Assembly: GCA_003695725.1 (NCBI GenBank)
Contig: RFHX01000320.1
Coordinates: 1 to 12,801 of the forward strand
Length of the DNA: 12,801 bases
DNA from: J061 sp003695725 [NCBI: Candidatus Schekmanbacteria bacterium]
GTDB lineage: Bacteria; Schekmanbacteria; GWA2-38-11
Direction of reading: 5' to 3'
Shown here: piece by piece, positions 1-6,752 of the stretch
Layout of the letters: each line of letters starts with the position of its first letter
How positions within the stretch are numbered: position 1 is the stretch's first letter
The notes under the pieces: generated by a model
Seen by the model: only the letters and a program-made list of their open reading frames with translations
Databases searched by the model: none
Told to the model about the DNA's origin: nothing
Program-made: the position numbers and the translations under genes

Positions 1-359
1 CCCCTAAAAAACTGTATCAGGGGGGGTCAACTTTTCCTTTGACGAAAAGGGAAAGTGTATCAACAAAAGTTATGATGACCAAAAAGCCGGAAATAAAGAA
101 TGATATGCAAAAAATTAAGCATTTAAGCATTTATGAGCATGTAAAGATAGATGAGAGCAAACCAAAACCAATTCAGAAAATGATAACTGTACCTCTTCTT
201 GATAATGGAAACTCTTTGGGAGTCATACAAATAAGCAGAAAGGGATATACTCTTGAAGATGCTGGAGCTGATTTTACCGAAGAAGATGCAAAGAAACTGC
301 AGGAAATAGTTCCTCTTTTTCTATCCCAATTAATGAAAATCAAACCCCCCTCCATTTAA
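1..359 (+). CDS. GAF-domain protein, C-terminal part (cut by the left edge)
   Basis: The reading frame is open from base 3 to a TAA at 357-359, giving 118 visible residues with no start needed inside the window, so this is the 3' end of a longer gene. A TTG at 39 could be read as a start, but the residues before it (LYQGGSTFPLTKRE) already look like the middle of a GAF domain and run into the typical continuation SVSTKVMMTKKPEIKNDM. After that come the strand MITVPLLDNGNSLGVIQISRKG and a closing helix rich in Glu and Lys, which are the usual last elements of a GAF fold. GAF domains bind small molecules or mediate dimerisation in sensor proteins. Nothing follows the GAF domain, so it is the last domain of its protein. 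What precedes it (kinase, GGDEF, receiver or nothing) cannot be seen. The domain call is firm; the function of the whole protein is unknown. Confidence 0.72.
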   Translation, partial: PKKLYQGGSTFPLTKRESVSTKVMMTKKPEIKNDMQKIKHLSIYEHVKIDESKPKPIQKMITVPLLDNGNSLGVIQISRKGYTLEDAGADFTEEDAKKLQEIVPLFLSQLMKIKPPSI

Positions 360-393
360 TCCATTCCAAATCAATTGATTAAATGAAGGGGGG
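345..393. terminator. Bidirectional rho-independent terminator between GAF gene and khpA
   Basis: A 16-base inverted repeat pairs 345-360 (CCCCCCTCCATTTAAT) with 378-393 (ATTAAATGAAGGGGGG). It has one mismatch and a 17-base loop. On the plus strand the stem is followed by AAATTTTATT. On the minus strand it is followed by TTTGATTTTC. The stem starts inside the last codons of the GAF gene and lies 5 bases beyond the khpA stop codon, so it suits the end of both converging genes. Confidence 0.75.
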
Positions 394-398
394 AAATT

Positions 399-629
399 TT
401 ATTCTTTAATACCTACAATCACCTTTTTGCCGTTTTTTCTGCCAACGGCATTTATTATGTTGCGGATAGAGTTTATAATTTTTCCCTTCTTTCCTATTAC
501 CAACCCTATTTCTTCTTTGGCAACCTCGATTTCAAGAATCACTGTTGTTTCACTTTTGGTCTCTGTAACAGACACATTTTCAGGTTTGTCAACTAATTTT
601 TGCACGATTAATTCTGTTAGCTCTTTCAT
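399..629 (-). CDS. khpA: KH-domain RNA-binding protein KhpA
   Basis: This 76-residue protein is a single KH domain of the KhpA (YlqC) family and has about the usual length. The signature loop GKKG is at residues 46-49, within VIGKKGKIINSIR, and is followed by the helix and final strand (KKVIVGIKE) expected for the fold. KhpA proteins bind RNA, often together with KhpB/Jag, and have been linked to cell-envelope growth and small-RNA function in other bacteria. The ATG start is supported by AGGAGG about 6 bases upstream. In many genomes khpA lies between rpsP and rimM. Here it stands alone after ilvN, with its own promoter and a terminator just past its stop. No KhpB gene is visible in the window. 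Family assignment is confident; the cellular role here is inferred only from the family. Confidence 0.88.
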   Translation of the reverse strand: MKELTELIVQKLVDKPENVSVTETKSETTVILEIEVAKEEIGLVIGKKGKIINSIRNIINAVGRKNGKKVIVGIKE

Positions 630-706
630 TGGTTCCTCCTTTGACTTCTGCCTCTTTTGATTATTCTACCCTCTTCCCCCATTTTTTCATATCATATTCT
701 TTGATT

Positions 707-735
707 ATCATATTAAAGCGCCATTTTTTTGTCAA
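707..735 (-). promoter_or_regulatory. Near-consensus sigma-70 promoter for khpA
   Basis: Read on the minus strand, TTGACA (730-735) is followed after exactly 17 bases by TATGAT (707-712). This matches the housekeeping consensus at 11 of 12 positions with ideal spacing. Transcription would start near 700, giving a leader of about 70 bases before the khpA ATG. The -35 box is only 10 bases past the ilvN stop codon, so khpA can be transcribed independently of ilvBN. Confidence 0.72.
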
Positions 736-745
736 TCAAATTAGC

Positions 746-1234
746 TTAATCTCTGGTGCTTCTATATGGCAAAGCAATAACACCTGTCCTTACCATCTCT
801 TCAATCCCAAAAAAAGATAAAAGTTTAATAATTCCTTTTATCTGTCTGTCATTTCCGACAACCTGCAAAGTTATCAATTTTTCTGTAAGGTCAACTATCG
901 TGGCATTGAAAACATTGCTAATTTCTATTATCTGGCTTCTTGTCTCCTTAGATGATTTTACCGTAATAAGTGCAAGTTCTCGACTTATGGAATCTGCATA
1001 TCCCAAATCCACAACCTTTATGACATCTATCAGCTTTCTTAATTGTTTAGTCACCTGCTCAAGGATATACTCATCACCTTTCACTACTATTGTTATCCTA
1101 GTGACATCGGGCTTATCGGTAACACCTGCGGCTATACTCTCAATATTGTAAGCCCTTCGTGCAAAAAGCCCTGCTATATGAGACAAAACTCCCGGATGAT
1201 TTCTAACAAGAATCGATAAGGTATGTTTTGCCAT
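746..1234 (-). CDS. ilvN: Acetolactate synthase, small (regulatory) subunit
   Basis: This 162-residue protein matches the usual length of the IlvN/IlvH family (about 160). It starts with an ACT domain (residues about 4-76) containing LVRNHPGVLSHIAGLF and RRAYNIES, followed by the C-terminal domain with VDLTEKLITLQVVG. It binds the catalytic subunit IlvB, raises its activity and carries feedback control by valine. The residues known from E. coli IlvH to matter for valine sensing (Asn11, Gly14, Asn29) correspond to Asn12, Gly15 and Asn30 here, so valine inhibition is expected. The gene starts 6 bases after the ilvB stop. Its ribosome site (GGAG) overlaps the end of ilvB, which points to translational coupling. 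It is oriented as the second gene of an ilvBN operon. Confidence 0.95.
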   Translation of the reverse strand: MAKHTLSILVRNHPGVLSHIAGLFARRAYNIESIAAGVTDKPDVTRITIVVKGDEYILEQVTKQLRKLIDVIKVVDLGYADSISRELALITVKSSKETRSQIIEISNVFNATIVDLTEKLITLQVVGNDRQIKGIIKLLSFFGIEEMVRTGVIALPYRSTRD

Positions 1235-1240
1235 TTCTTT

Positions 1241-2908
1241 TTACTCCATCATAGTTTCTATTGAGCCGCCCGGAGGTATCATTGGTGTAACATTCTCTTC
1301 TCTTTCAACCCTAAAATCGAGAAGGATAAGGCCCTTGTATTTCAGTGCGCTTTTAATCGCCCTTTCTACCTCAGATGGCTTTTCTATCTTCATTCCTTTA
1401 ACTCCATAGCCCTCTGCAATTTTCACAAAATCCGGACTTTCTCCAAGATCGGTAAAAGAATACCTTTCATCGAAAAAAAGCTGCTGCCACTGGCGCACCA
1501 TTCCCAAAAAACCATTGTTTAGAAGAATTATCTTTATAGGCAACTTATAATTTGAGGCAGTAGCAAGCTCCTGTATTGTCATTTGAAAACTTCCATCCCC
1601 TGTAATATTTACAACAGTTTTTTTCGGATTCCCTATCTGTGCACCTATTGCAGCAGGAAATCCGAAACCCATTGTGCCCAAGCCTCCTGATGATATAAAC
1701 GAACGGGTATGTTTGAACTTCAAGTATTGAGCAGACCACATCTGATGTTGTCCTACATCGGTTACATATATGGCATCGCCTTTCGTGAGCTCACTCAAAG
1801 TTTCAATAACCTTTTGCGGTTTTATTTTTTTACCTGAATTTTCATAGGAAAGAGGAAATTCTTTTTTAAAATTCATTATTTTATTTATCCATTTTCGCCT
1901 CTTTTGAACCTTAACTTTGTCTGCCAATTCAGAAAGTACAGATTTCGCATCACCAACAATGGGAATAAATGCTTTTTTAATCTTTCCTATCTCTGCAGGG
2001 TCGATATCGATATGGATTATGGACGCATTCTTGGCAAAATTGTTAGGATTGCCGGTAACCCTGTCATCAAATCTCGCCCCAACAGCAATTAAAAGGTCGC
2101 AATCACGAATGGCAAGATTTGCATATTTGGTGCCGTGCATTCCAGCCATGCCAAGACATAATTTATCTTCAGTGGGGAAAGCACTCATTGACATAAGTGT
2201 AAGAGCAACTGGTATAGATGCCTTTTTAGCAAGTTTAAAAAGCTCTTTACAGGCACCCGAAGCAACAACACCTCCACCAGCATAAAGAAGCGGACTTTCT
2301 GCATTGTCAATTGCCTTTACAGCGGCATTAATTTGAATTGGATTCCCCTTTATGTTGGGCTTATAACTTGGCAGTCTAACAGTTATGTTTTTTTTCATCT
2401 TTGCCGTGCTTTCCTGTATATCTTTGGGTATATCAATCAATACAGGGCCGGGCCGTCCAGTGGATGCTATATAAAGAGCTTCATTTATGACCTCTTCAAG
2501 TTTATTGACATCTTTTACAAGATAGTTGTATTTGGTTATAGGCACTGTAATTCCATAAATATCAGCTTCCTGAAAGCTGTCATTTCCAATCATATGTGTC
2601 GGCACTTGTCCCGTTATTGCTACAAGCGGAACAGAATCCATATATGCATTTGCAAGTCCTGTAACAAGATTTGTTGCGCCGGGACCTGAAGTGGCAAAGA
2701 CTACTCCTATTTTTCCCGTTGCCCTTGCATAACCATCGGCAGCATGAATCGCACCCTGCTCATGGCGGGTGAGAATATGTCTTATCTCACTTCTGCCGTA
2801 GATTGCATCGTAGATTGGTATATTGGCACCCCCGGGATAACCAAATACGGTATCTATGCCTTTATCAATCAAAGTCTCAACTATTATTTCTGCTCCCTTT
2901 TTCTTCAC
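1241..2908 (-). CDS. ilvB: Acetolactate synthase, large (catalytic) subunit
   Basis: This is a 555-residue ThDP-dependent enzyme that condenses two pyruvates to 2-acetolactate, or pyruvate with 2-oxobutyrate. It is the first common step of valine, leucine and isoleucine synthesis. The N-terminal domain carries the catalytic glutamate Glu50 in TRHEQGAIHAADGYARATG. The middle FAD-binding domain includes RFDDRVTG at 279-286. The C-terminal domain has the ThDP/magnesium motif GDGSFQM at 437-443, ending in the NN of ILLNN at 461-465. The typical C-terminal signature MIPPGGS is at 543-549. Length is normal for the family. The start is GTG at 2906-2908 with AAAGGA about 9 bases upstream. The gene is followed directly by ilvN, and its leader contains a hairpin and a good promoter. 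ilvC, often the next gene, is not present downstream. Confidence 0.96.
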   Translation of the reverse strand: MKKKGAEIIVETLIDKGIDTVFGYPGGANIPIYDAIYGRSEIRHILTRHEQGAIHAADGYARATGKIGVVFATSGPGATNLVTGLANAYMDSVPLVAITGQVPTHMIGNDSFQEADIYGITVPITKYNYLVKDVNKLEEVINEALYIASTGRPGPVLIDIPKDIQESTAKMKKNITVRLPSYKPNIKGNPIQINAAVKAIDNAESPLLYAGGGVVASGACKELFKLAKKASIPVALTLMSMSAFPTEDKLCLGMAGMHGTKYANLAIRDCDLLIAVGARFDDRVTGNPNNFAKNASIIHIDIDPAEIGKIKKAFIPIVGDAKSVLSELADKVKVQKRRKWINKIMNFKKEFPLSYENSGKKIKPQKVIETLSELTKGDAIYVTDVGQHQMWSAQYLKFKHTRSFISSGGLGTMGFGFPAAIGAQIGNPKKTVVNITGDGSFQMTIQELATASNYKLPIKIILLNNGFLGMVRQWQQLFFDERYSFTDLGESPDFVKIAEGYGVKGMKIEKPSEVERAIKSALKYKGLILLDFRVEREENVTPMIPPGGSIETMME

Positions 2909-2926
2909 CTACGATAATCCTTTCTC

Positions 2927-2949
2927 TCTAATTTTACTTCTAAATTAGA
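2927..2949 (-). promoter_or_regulatory. Inverted repeat in the ilvB leader
   Basis: A perfect 8-base inverted repeat pairs TCTAATTT (2927-2934) with AAATTAGA (2942-2949) across a 7-base loop. It lies in the predicted ilvB 5' leader, just upstream of the ribosome site. It is AT-rich and has no run of T after it, so it is not a clear terminator. It could be an operator half-site pair or a weak RNA hairpin; a chance match is also possible in such AT-rich DNA. Confidence 0.35.
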
Positions 2950-3006
2950 CAATTGATCGGTCTATTTTTTTCTGTTTCAAATTTTTACATCAAACCTAAT
3001 TTTTTG

Positions 3007-3035
3007 ATTTTAGATGTGATATTATTTTTAGTCAA
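3007..3035 (-). promoter_or_regulatory. Predicted sigma-70 promoter of ilvBN
   Basis: On the minus strand TTGACT (3030-3035) and TAAAAT (3007-3012) are separated by 17 bases, each differing from consensus at one position. Transcription would begin near 3000, giving a leader of about 90 bases before the ilvB GTG. I see no T-box core motif and no obvious leader peptide rich in Leu, Val or Ile codons in that leader. Confidence 0.55.
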
Positions 3036-3185
3036 TTTTATTTTTTTCTTTTTATCCCAAAACATAGGGAAAATAAATGATGCTTGACATCTTATACTGC
3101 TTATAATATTTCAAAAATGCTTTTATAAAGATTATGTTTAAGCAATTGTAAAATTTAACTTACTATAAAGCCAGAGGTAGAGCTT

Positions 3186-4736
3186 ATGTCAATAGAAAAA
3201 CTGATTGAAGAATTAAAGAGGAAGAATGCCTTGGCGGAAATGGGAGGTGGTAAGGAAAAGATTGAAAAACAGCATGCCGCCGGCAAACTCACCGCAAGAG
3301 AAAGGATTGACATTCTTCTTGATGAAGGTACCTTTGTAGAGTTTGACAAGTTCGTTGTCCATAGATGTCATGATTTTGGTATGGAAAAAAATAAAATCTA
3401 TGGTGACGGCGTAGTTACCGGTTATGGCAAGATTGATGGCAGGCAAGTCTTTGTCTTTTCTCAGGATTTTACAGTCTTTGGCGGAAGTTTGAGTGAAACT
3501 TATGCAAAGAAAATCGTAAAGATTCAAGATATGGCAATGAAAACAGGATGTCCTGTCATAGGAATAAATGATTCAGGAGGGGCAAGGATTCAAGAAGGCG
3601 TCCTTAGTCTCGGCGGCTATGCGGAAATTTTTATGCGCAATGTAACTTCATCAGGAGTAGTACCTCAGATATCGCTTATTCTTGGCCCCTGTGCAGGAGG
3701 CGCAGTATATAGTCCTGCTCTTACAGATTTCATTATTATGGCAAAAAAGACGAGCTATATGTTTATCACAGGCCCTGATGTAATCAAAGCCGTAACTCAT
3801 GAAGATGTCACAAAAGAAGAATTAGGCGGTGCAATGGCTCATAATTCTAAAAGCGGCGTAGCTCATTTTGCTTGTGAAAATGATGAAGACGCACTTTTAA
3901 CAGCTCGTGAACTTTTGAGCTATATACCTCAAAATTATAAAGAAGACCCCCCATTAGCTCAATGTGATGATGATCCTAATAGAGAAGATGAAGCTTTACA
4001 AACACTTGTGCCAGACAATCCAAATAAACCATACGATATGAAAAAACTTATAAAAACAGTTGTTGACAATAACCACTTTTTTGAAATTCATGAGCATTGG
4101 GCAAAGAATATCATCATCGGCTTTGCAAGACTTGGTGGACGTTCCGTCGGCATAGTAGCAAACCAGCCGGCGCATCTTGCGGGTACGCTCGATATTGATG
4201 CCTCTTTGAAAGCAGGAAGGTTTGTTAGATTCTGTGATTGTTTCAACATCCCCATAGTGACATTCGAAGATGTCCCCGGATTTTTGCCCGGAACAGCTCA
4301 GGAATATGGCGGAATAATCAAACATGGCGCAAAACTTCTTTATGCCTATTGTGAAGCCACAGTTCCAAAATTGACCGTTATTACGAGAAAAGCTTATGGA
4401 GGGGCATATGATGTTATGTCAAGCAAGCATATCCATGGCGATGTAAGTTTTGCCTACCCAACAGCAGAAATAGCAGTTATGGGTCCTGATGGTGCAGTCA
4501 ACATAATATTTAGAAAAGAACTTCAAAAAGCGAAAGACCCGATAAAGAAGAAGGAAGAACTCGTCAACGAATATAGAAAACGATTTGCTAATCCTTATGT
4601 TGCCGCAGAACTTGGGTATATCGATGAAATAATTGAACCGAAAGATACAAGAAAGAAACTCATCAATGCCCTTCTTATGCTAGAAAACAAGGTTGACTCG
4701 ATGCCAAAGAAAAAACACAGCAATCTACCATTCTAA
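3186..4736 (+). CDS. pccB: Acyl-CoA carboxylase, carboxyltransferase subunit (propionyl-CoA type)
   Basis: This 516-residue protein contains both halves of the carboxyltransferase fold of the PccB/MmdA family. It transfers the carboxyl group from carboxybiotin to an acyl-CoA. Visible signatures are [11 protein letters not shown] (128-138), [12 protein letters not shown] (167-178), [13 protein letters not shown] (361-373) and [11 protein letters not shown] (401-411). It also has the usual C-terminal KKHSNLPF, close to the KKHGNIPL seen in the family. Asp409 in GGAYDVM appears to match the residue (Asp422 in Streptomyces PccB) that favours propionyl-CoA over acetyl-CoA. The product would then be methylmalonyl-CoA. 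The ATG follows GAGGT by 7 bases. Biotin carboxylase and carrier genes follow at 15 and 3 bases. Because all three subunits are present and no membrane decarboxylase subunits are seen, carboxylase is preferred over sodium-pumping methylmalonyl-CoA decarboxylase. Confidence 0.92.
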   Translation: MSIEKLIEELKRKNALAEMGGGKEKIEKQHAAGKLTARERIDILLDEGTFVEFDKFVVHRCHDFGMEKNKIYGDGVVTGYGKIDGRQVFVFSQDFTVFGGSLSETYAKKIVKIQDMAMKTGCPVIGINDSGGARIQEGVLSLGGYAEIFMRNVTSSGVVPQISLILGPCAGGAVYSPALTDFIIMAKKTSYMFITGPDVIKAVTHEDVTKEELGGAMAHNSKSGVAHFACENDEDALLTARELLSYIPQNYKEDPPLAQCDDDPNREDEALQTLVPDNPNKPYDMKKLIKTVVDNNHFFEIHEHWAKNIIIGFARLGGRSVGIVANQPAHLAGTLDIDASLKAGRFVRFCDCFNIPIVTFEDVPGFLPGTAQEYGGIIKHGAKLLYAYCEATVPKLTVITRKAYGGAYDVMSSKHIHGDVSFAYPTAEIAVMGPDGAVNIIFRKELQKAKDPIKKKEELVNEYRKRFANPYVAAELGYIDEIIEPKDTRKKLINALLMLENKVDSMPKKKHSNLPF

Positions 4737-4751
4737 AGAGGGATTCGTCAG

Positions 4752-6245
4752 ATGTTTAAAAAAATTCTTATTGCAAACCGGGGTGAAATTGCAGTCAGGA
4801 TAATAAGAGCATGCAGAGAAATGGGGATTAAGACAGTTGCAGTCTATTCAGATGCAGATAGGAATTCATTACATGTAAGATATGCAGACGAGGCATACCG
4901 TTTAGGTCCTCCCTCGCCTGCGGAAAGCTATCTCGATTATCATAAGATTGTAGATATCGCCAAAAAGAGCAAGAGCGAAGCCATACATCCGGGATACGGA
5001 TTCCTTGCAGAAAACTTCAAGTTCGCAAAACTGTGTGAAAAATCGAAAATAGTCTTTATAGGTCCTCCTGCCAAAGCAATAGAAAATATGGGAATAAAAA
5101 CTCTTGCAAGAAAAACTATGGAATCGGCAGGAGTGCCAATTATTCCCGGAACAAGCAGCAACATAAAGGATGAAAAGGAGCTGGAAAAAATTGCAAAAAA
5201 AATAGGGTTTCCTTTAATGTTAAAGGCTAGTGCAGGCGGCGGCGGGAAAGGAATGCGTTTAGTAAGAGAAAAGAAGGAATTAAAATCTGCTTTACGTGCA
5301 ACACGCTCTGAAGCAAAATCCGCTTTTGGCGATGATTCAGTATATATAGAAAAATTCGTTGAGAATCCAAGACACATAGAAGTTCAGATTTTAGCCGACA
5401 AAAAAGGCAACACTATCCATCTCAACGAAAGAGAATGCTCTATTCAGAGAAGACATCAGAAAGTCATAGAAGAAAGTCCCTCACCAATCGTATCCCACGA
5501 AATGAGAAAAAAGATGGGAGAAGCAGCTATAAAAGCCGCTCAAGCAGTGGGTTATTACAGCGCAGGGACTGTGGAATTCCTTGTAGACAAAGACAAAAAT
5601 TTTTATTTTCTCGAAATGAATACAAGACTTCAGGTTGAACATCCTGTAACAGAAATGATTACCGGAATAGACATTGTGAAAGAGATGATAAGAATAGCTG
5701 CAGGACTTCCTTTGAGTATTTCTCAGGAAGATGTAACAGTAAATGGACATAGTATAGAATGCCGCATTTACGCAGAAGATCCGGAAAAGAACTTTATGCC
5801 ATCTCCTGGTAAGATAATGAATCTTAGGGCACCGGGAGGACCCGGTATAAGAGACGACTCAGGCGTTTTTGAAGGTTTCGAGGTTTCACTTTATTATGAC
5901 CCCTTAATTTCCAAGCTTGTAAGCTGGGGACGCGACAGGAAGGAAGCTATTGAAAAGATGAGGAGAGCTCTCGATGAATATTACATCAGTGGTATCAAAA
6001 CAACAATTCCTTTTCACAAACAAGTAATGAAAAGCAAACATTTCATAAAGGGAGATTTTAATACAAGTTTTATCGATACTTCCTTTGAAAAAGAAAAAAG
6101 GGAATCAATAGAAAAAGAGAACTTTTTTGATATTGCGCTCATTTCAGCAGCGCTTTCTGCTTATATGAACGATATGAAAAATGGGAAAAACAATATAACG
6201 GCTATTCCTCAAACAAGGCAATATAATCCATGGAAAGGCAGATAA
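4752..6245 (+). CDS. accC: Biotin carboxylase subunit of acyl-CoA carboxylase
   Basis: This 497-residue ATP-grasp enzyme carboxylates biotin using bicarbonate and ATP. It opens with the classical KKILIANRGEIAVRIIRA. It keeps Lys116 and Lys158, the glycine-rich loop AGGGGKG (161-167) and the metal-binding Glu275 and Glu288. Next come FLEMNTRLQVEHPVTE (287-301), with Asn290, Arg292, Gln294 and Glu296, and Arg338 in ECRIYAEDP. Numbering almost matches E. coli AccC. The protein is about 50 residues longer than E. coli AccC (449). The extra C-terminal tail contains a likely helix (FFDIALISAALSAYMNDMK) and ends NPWKGR, which resembles the start of the linker domain in fused propionyl-CoA carboxylase alpha chains. 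It is the second gene of the operon, 15 bases after the carboxyltransferase gene, preceded by AGAGGG. Confidence 0.94.
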   Translation: MFKKILIANRGEIAVRIIRACREMGIKTVAVYSDADRNSLHVRYADEAYRLGPPSPAESYLDYHKIVDIAKKSKSEAIHPGYGFLAENFKFAKLCEKSKIVFIGPPAKAIENMGIKTLARKTMESAGVPIIPGTSSNIKDEKELEKIAKKIGFPLMLKASAGGGGKGMRLVREKKELKSALRATRSEAKSAFGDDSVYIEKFVENPRHIEVQILADKKGNTIHLNERECSIQRRHQKVIEESPSPIVSHEMRKKMGEAAIKAAQAVGYYSAGTVEFLVDKDKNFYFLEMNTRLQVEHPVTEMITGIDIVKEMIRIAAGLPLSISQEDVTVNGHSIECRIYAEDPEKNFMPSPGKIMNLRAPGGPGIRDDSGVFEGFEVSLYYDPLISKLVSWGRDRKEAIEKMRRALDEYYISGIKTTIPFHKQVMKSKHFIKGDFNTSFIDTSFEKEKRESIEKENFFDIALISAALSAYMNDMKNGKNNITAIPQTRQYNPWKGR

Positions 6246-6248
6246 ACG

Positions 6249-6752
6249 ATGGGATACATTGCGTTTCATAAAGACAAAGAGTATAAAATCGATGTAAAAG
6301 AGGTTGAGGGGAATAAATATTTAGTTGAATTAAATGGGAAAAAGCTCGAAGTCGATCTCGTTCATTCTGAACATTCTCTTTACTCTCTTATTATCAACGG
6401 TAAGTCATATGAAGTGAATCTAACAGGAAGAAATGGAGAATGCTCAATCCACATTAATGGTATCCACTATTCAATCAATGTAATCAATGAAAAAAAGAAA
6501 GCAAAAATAAGAAGGTCCTCATTGGAGCAGGCAGAAGGGAAACAGGAGATAAAATCATCGATGCCGGGGAAAGTTATAAAAGTCTTAGTAAAAGAGGGCG
6601 ATGAAGTAAATGAAGGGCAAGGCCTTCTTATATTGGAAGCTATGAAAATGGAAAATGAAATAACATCTCCCAAAAAGGGAAAAGTAATTTCTATAGAGGT
6701 TAAAGAAGGAGAGACTATAGAAGGGGATGTTAAGCTGCTGACAATCGAATAA
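6249..6752 (+). CDS. Biotin carboxyl carrier protein of acyl-CoA carboxylase
   Basis: This 167-residue protein ends in a biotinyl/lipoyl domain (about residues 100-167). The biotin-accepting Lys133 sits in the perfect motif EAMKMEN, preceded by SSMPGKVIKVLVKEGDEV. The first 80 or so residues are a run of short predicted beta strands (YKIDVKEV, YLVELNGKKLEVDL, YSLIINGKSYEVNL, CSIHINGIHYSINV), joined to the carrier domain by a charged linker. This N-terminal region looks like the beta-barrel of the linker domain found between biotin carboxylase and carrier in fused alpha chains. The gene begins 3 bases after the biotin carboxylase stop. It ends inside the 3' end of the oppositely oriented response-regulator gene. 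The carrier role is certain; which acyl-CoA is carboxylated depends on the partner subunit. Confidence 0.93.
   Translation: MGYIAFHKDKEYKIDVKEVEGNKYLVELNGKKLEVDLVHSEHSLYSLIINGKSYEVNLTGRNGECSIHINGIHYSINVINEKKKAKIRRSSLEQAEGKQEIKSSMPGKVIKVLVKEGDEVNEGQGLLILEAMKMENEITSPKKGKVISIEVKEGETIEGDVKLLTIE

Noticed and set aside
756-1151. Plus-strand open frame of 131 codons across ilvN
   Set aside because: It lies opposite ilvN, has low-complexity Ser/Leu/Ile composition and matches no family; it is an antisense shadow.
2333-2689. Plus-strand open frame of 118 codons within ilvB
   Set aside because: Entirely opposite conserved ilvB sequence; its Cys/Tyr/Ile-rich product looks random.
2948-2964. Near-palindrome AGAC...GTCT upstream of ilvB
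   Set aside because: Only the outer four bases on each side pair cleanly; the centre does not match, so it is likely chance.
2909-3005. T-box or leader-peptide attenuator for ilvBN
   Set aside because: No T-box core sequence, no short frame rich in branched-chain codons and no terminator-like hairpin with a T run.
4940-5377. Minus-strand open frame of 145 codons inside the biotin carboxylase gene
   Set aside because: Antisense to strongly conserved biotin carboxylase motifs, Phe/Ser-rich, with no recognisable domain.
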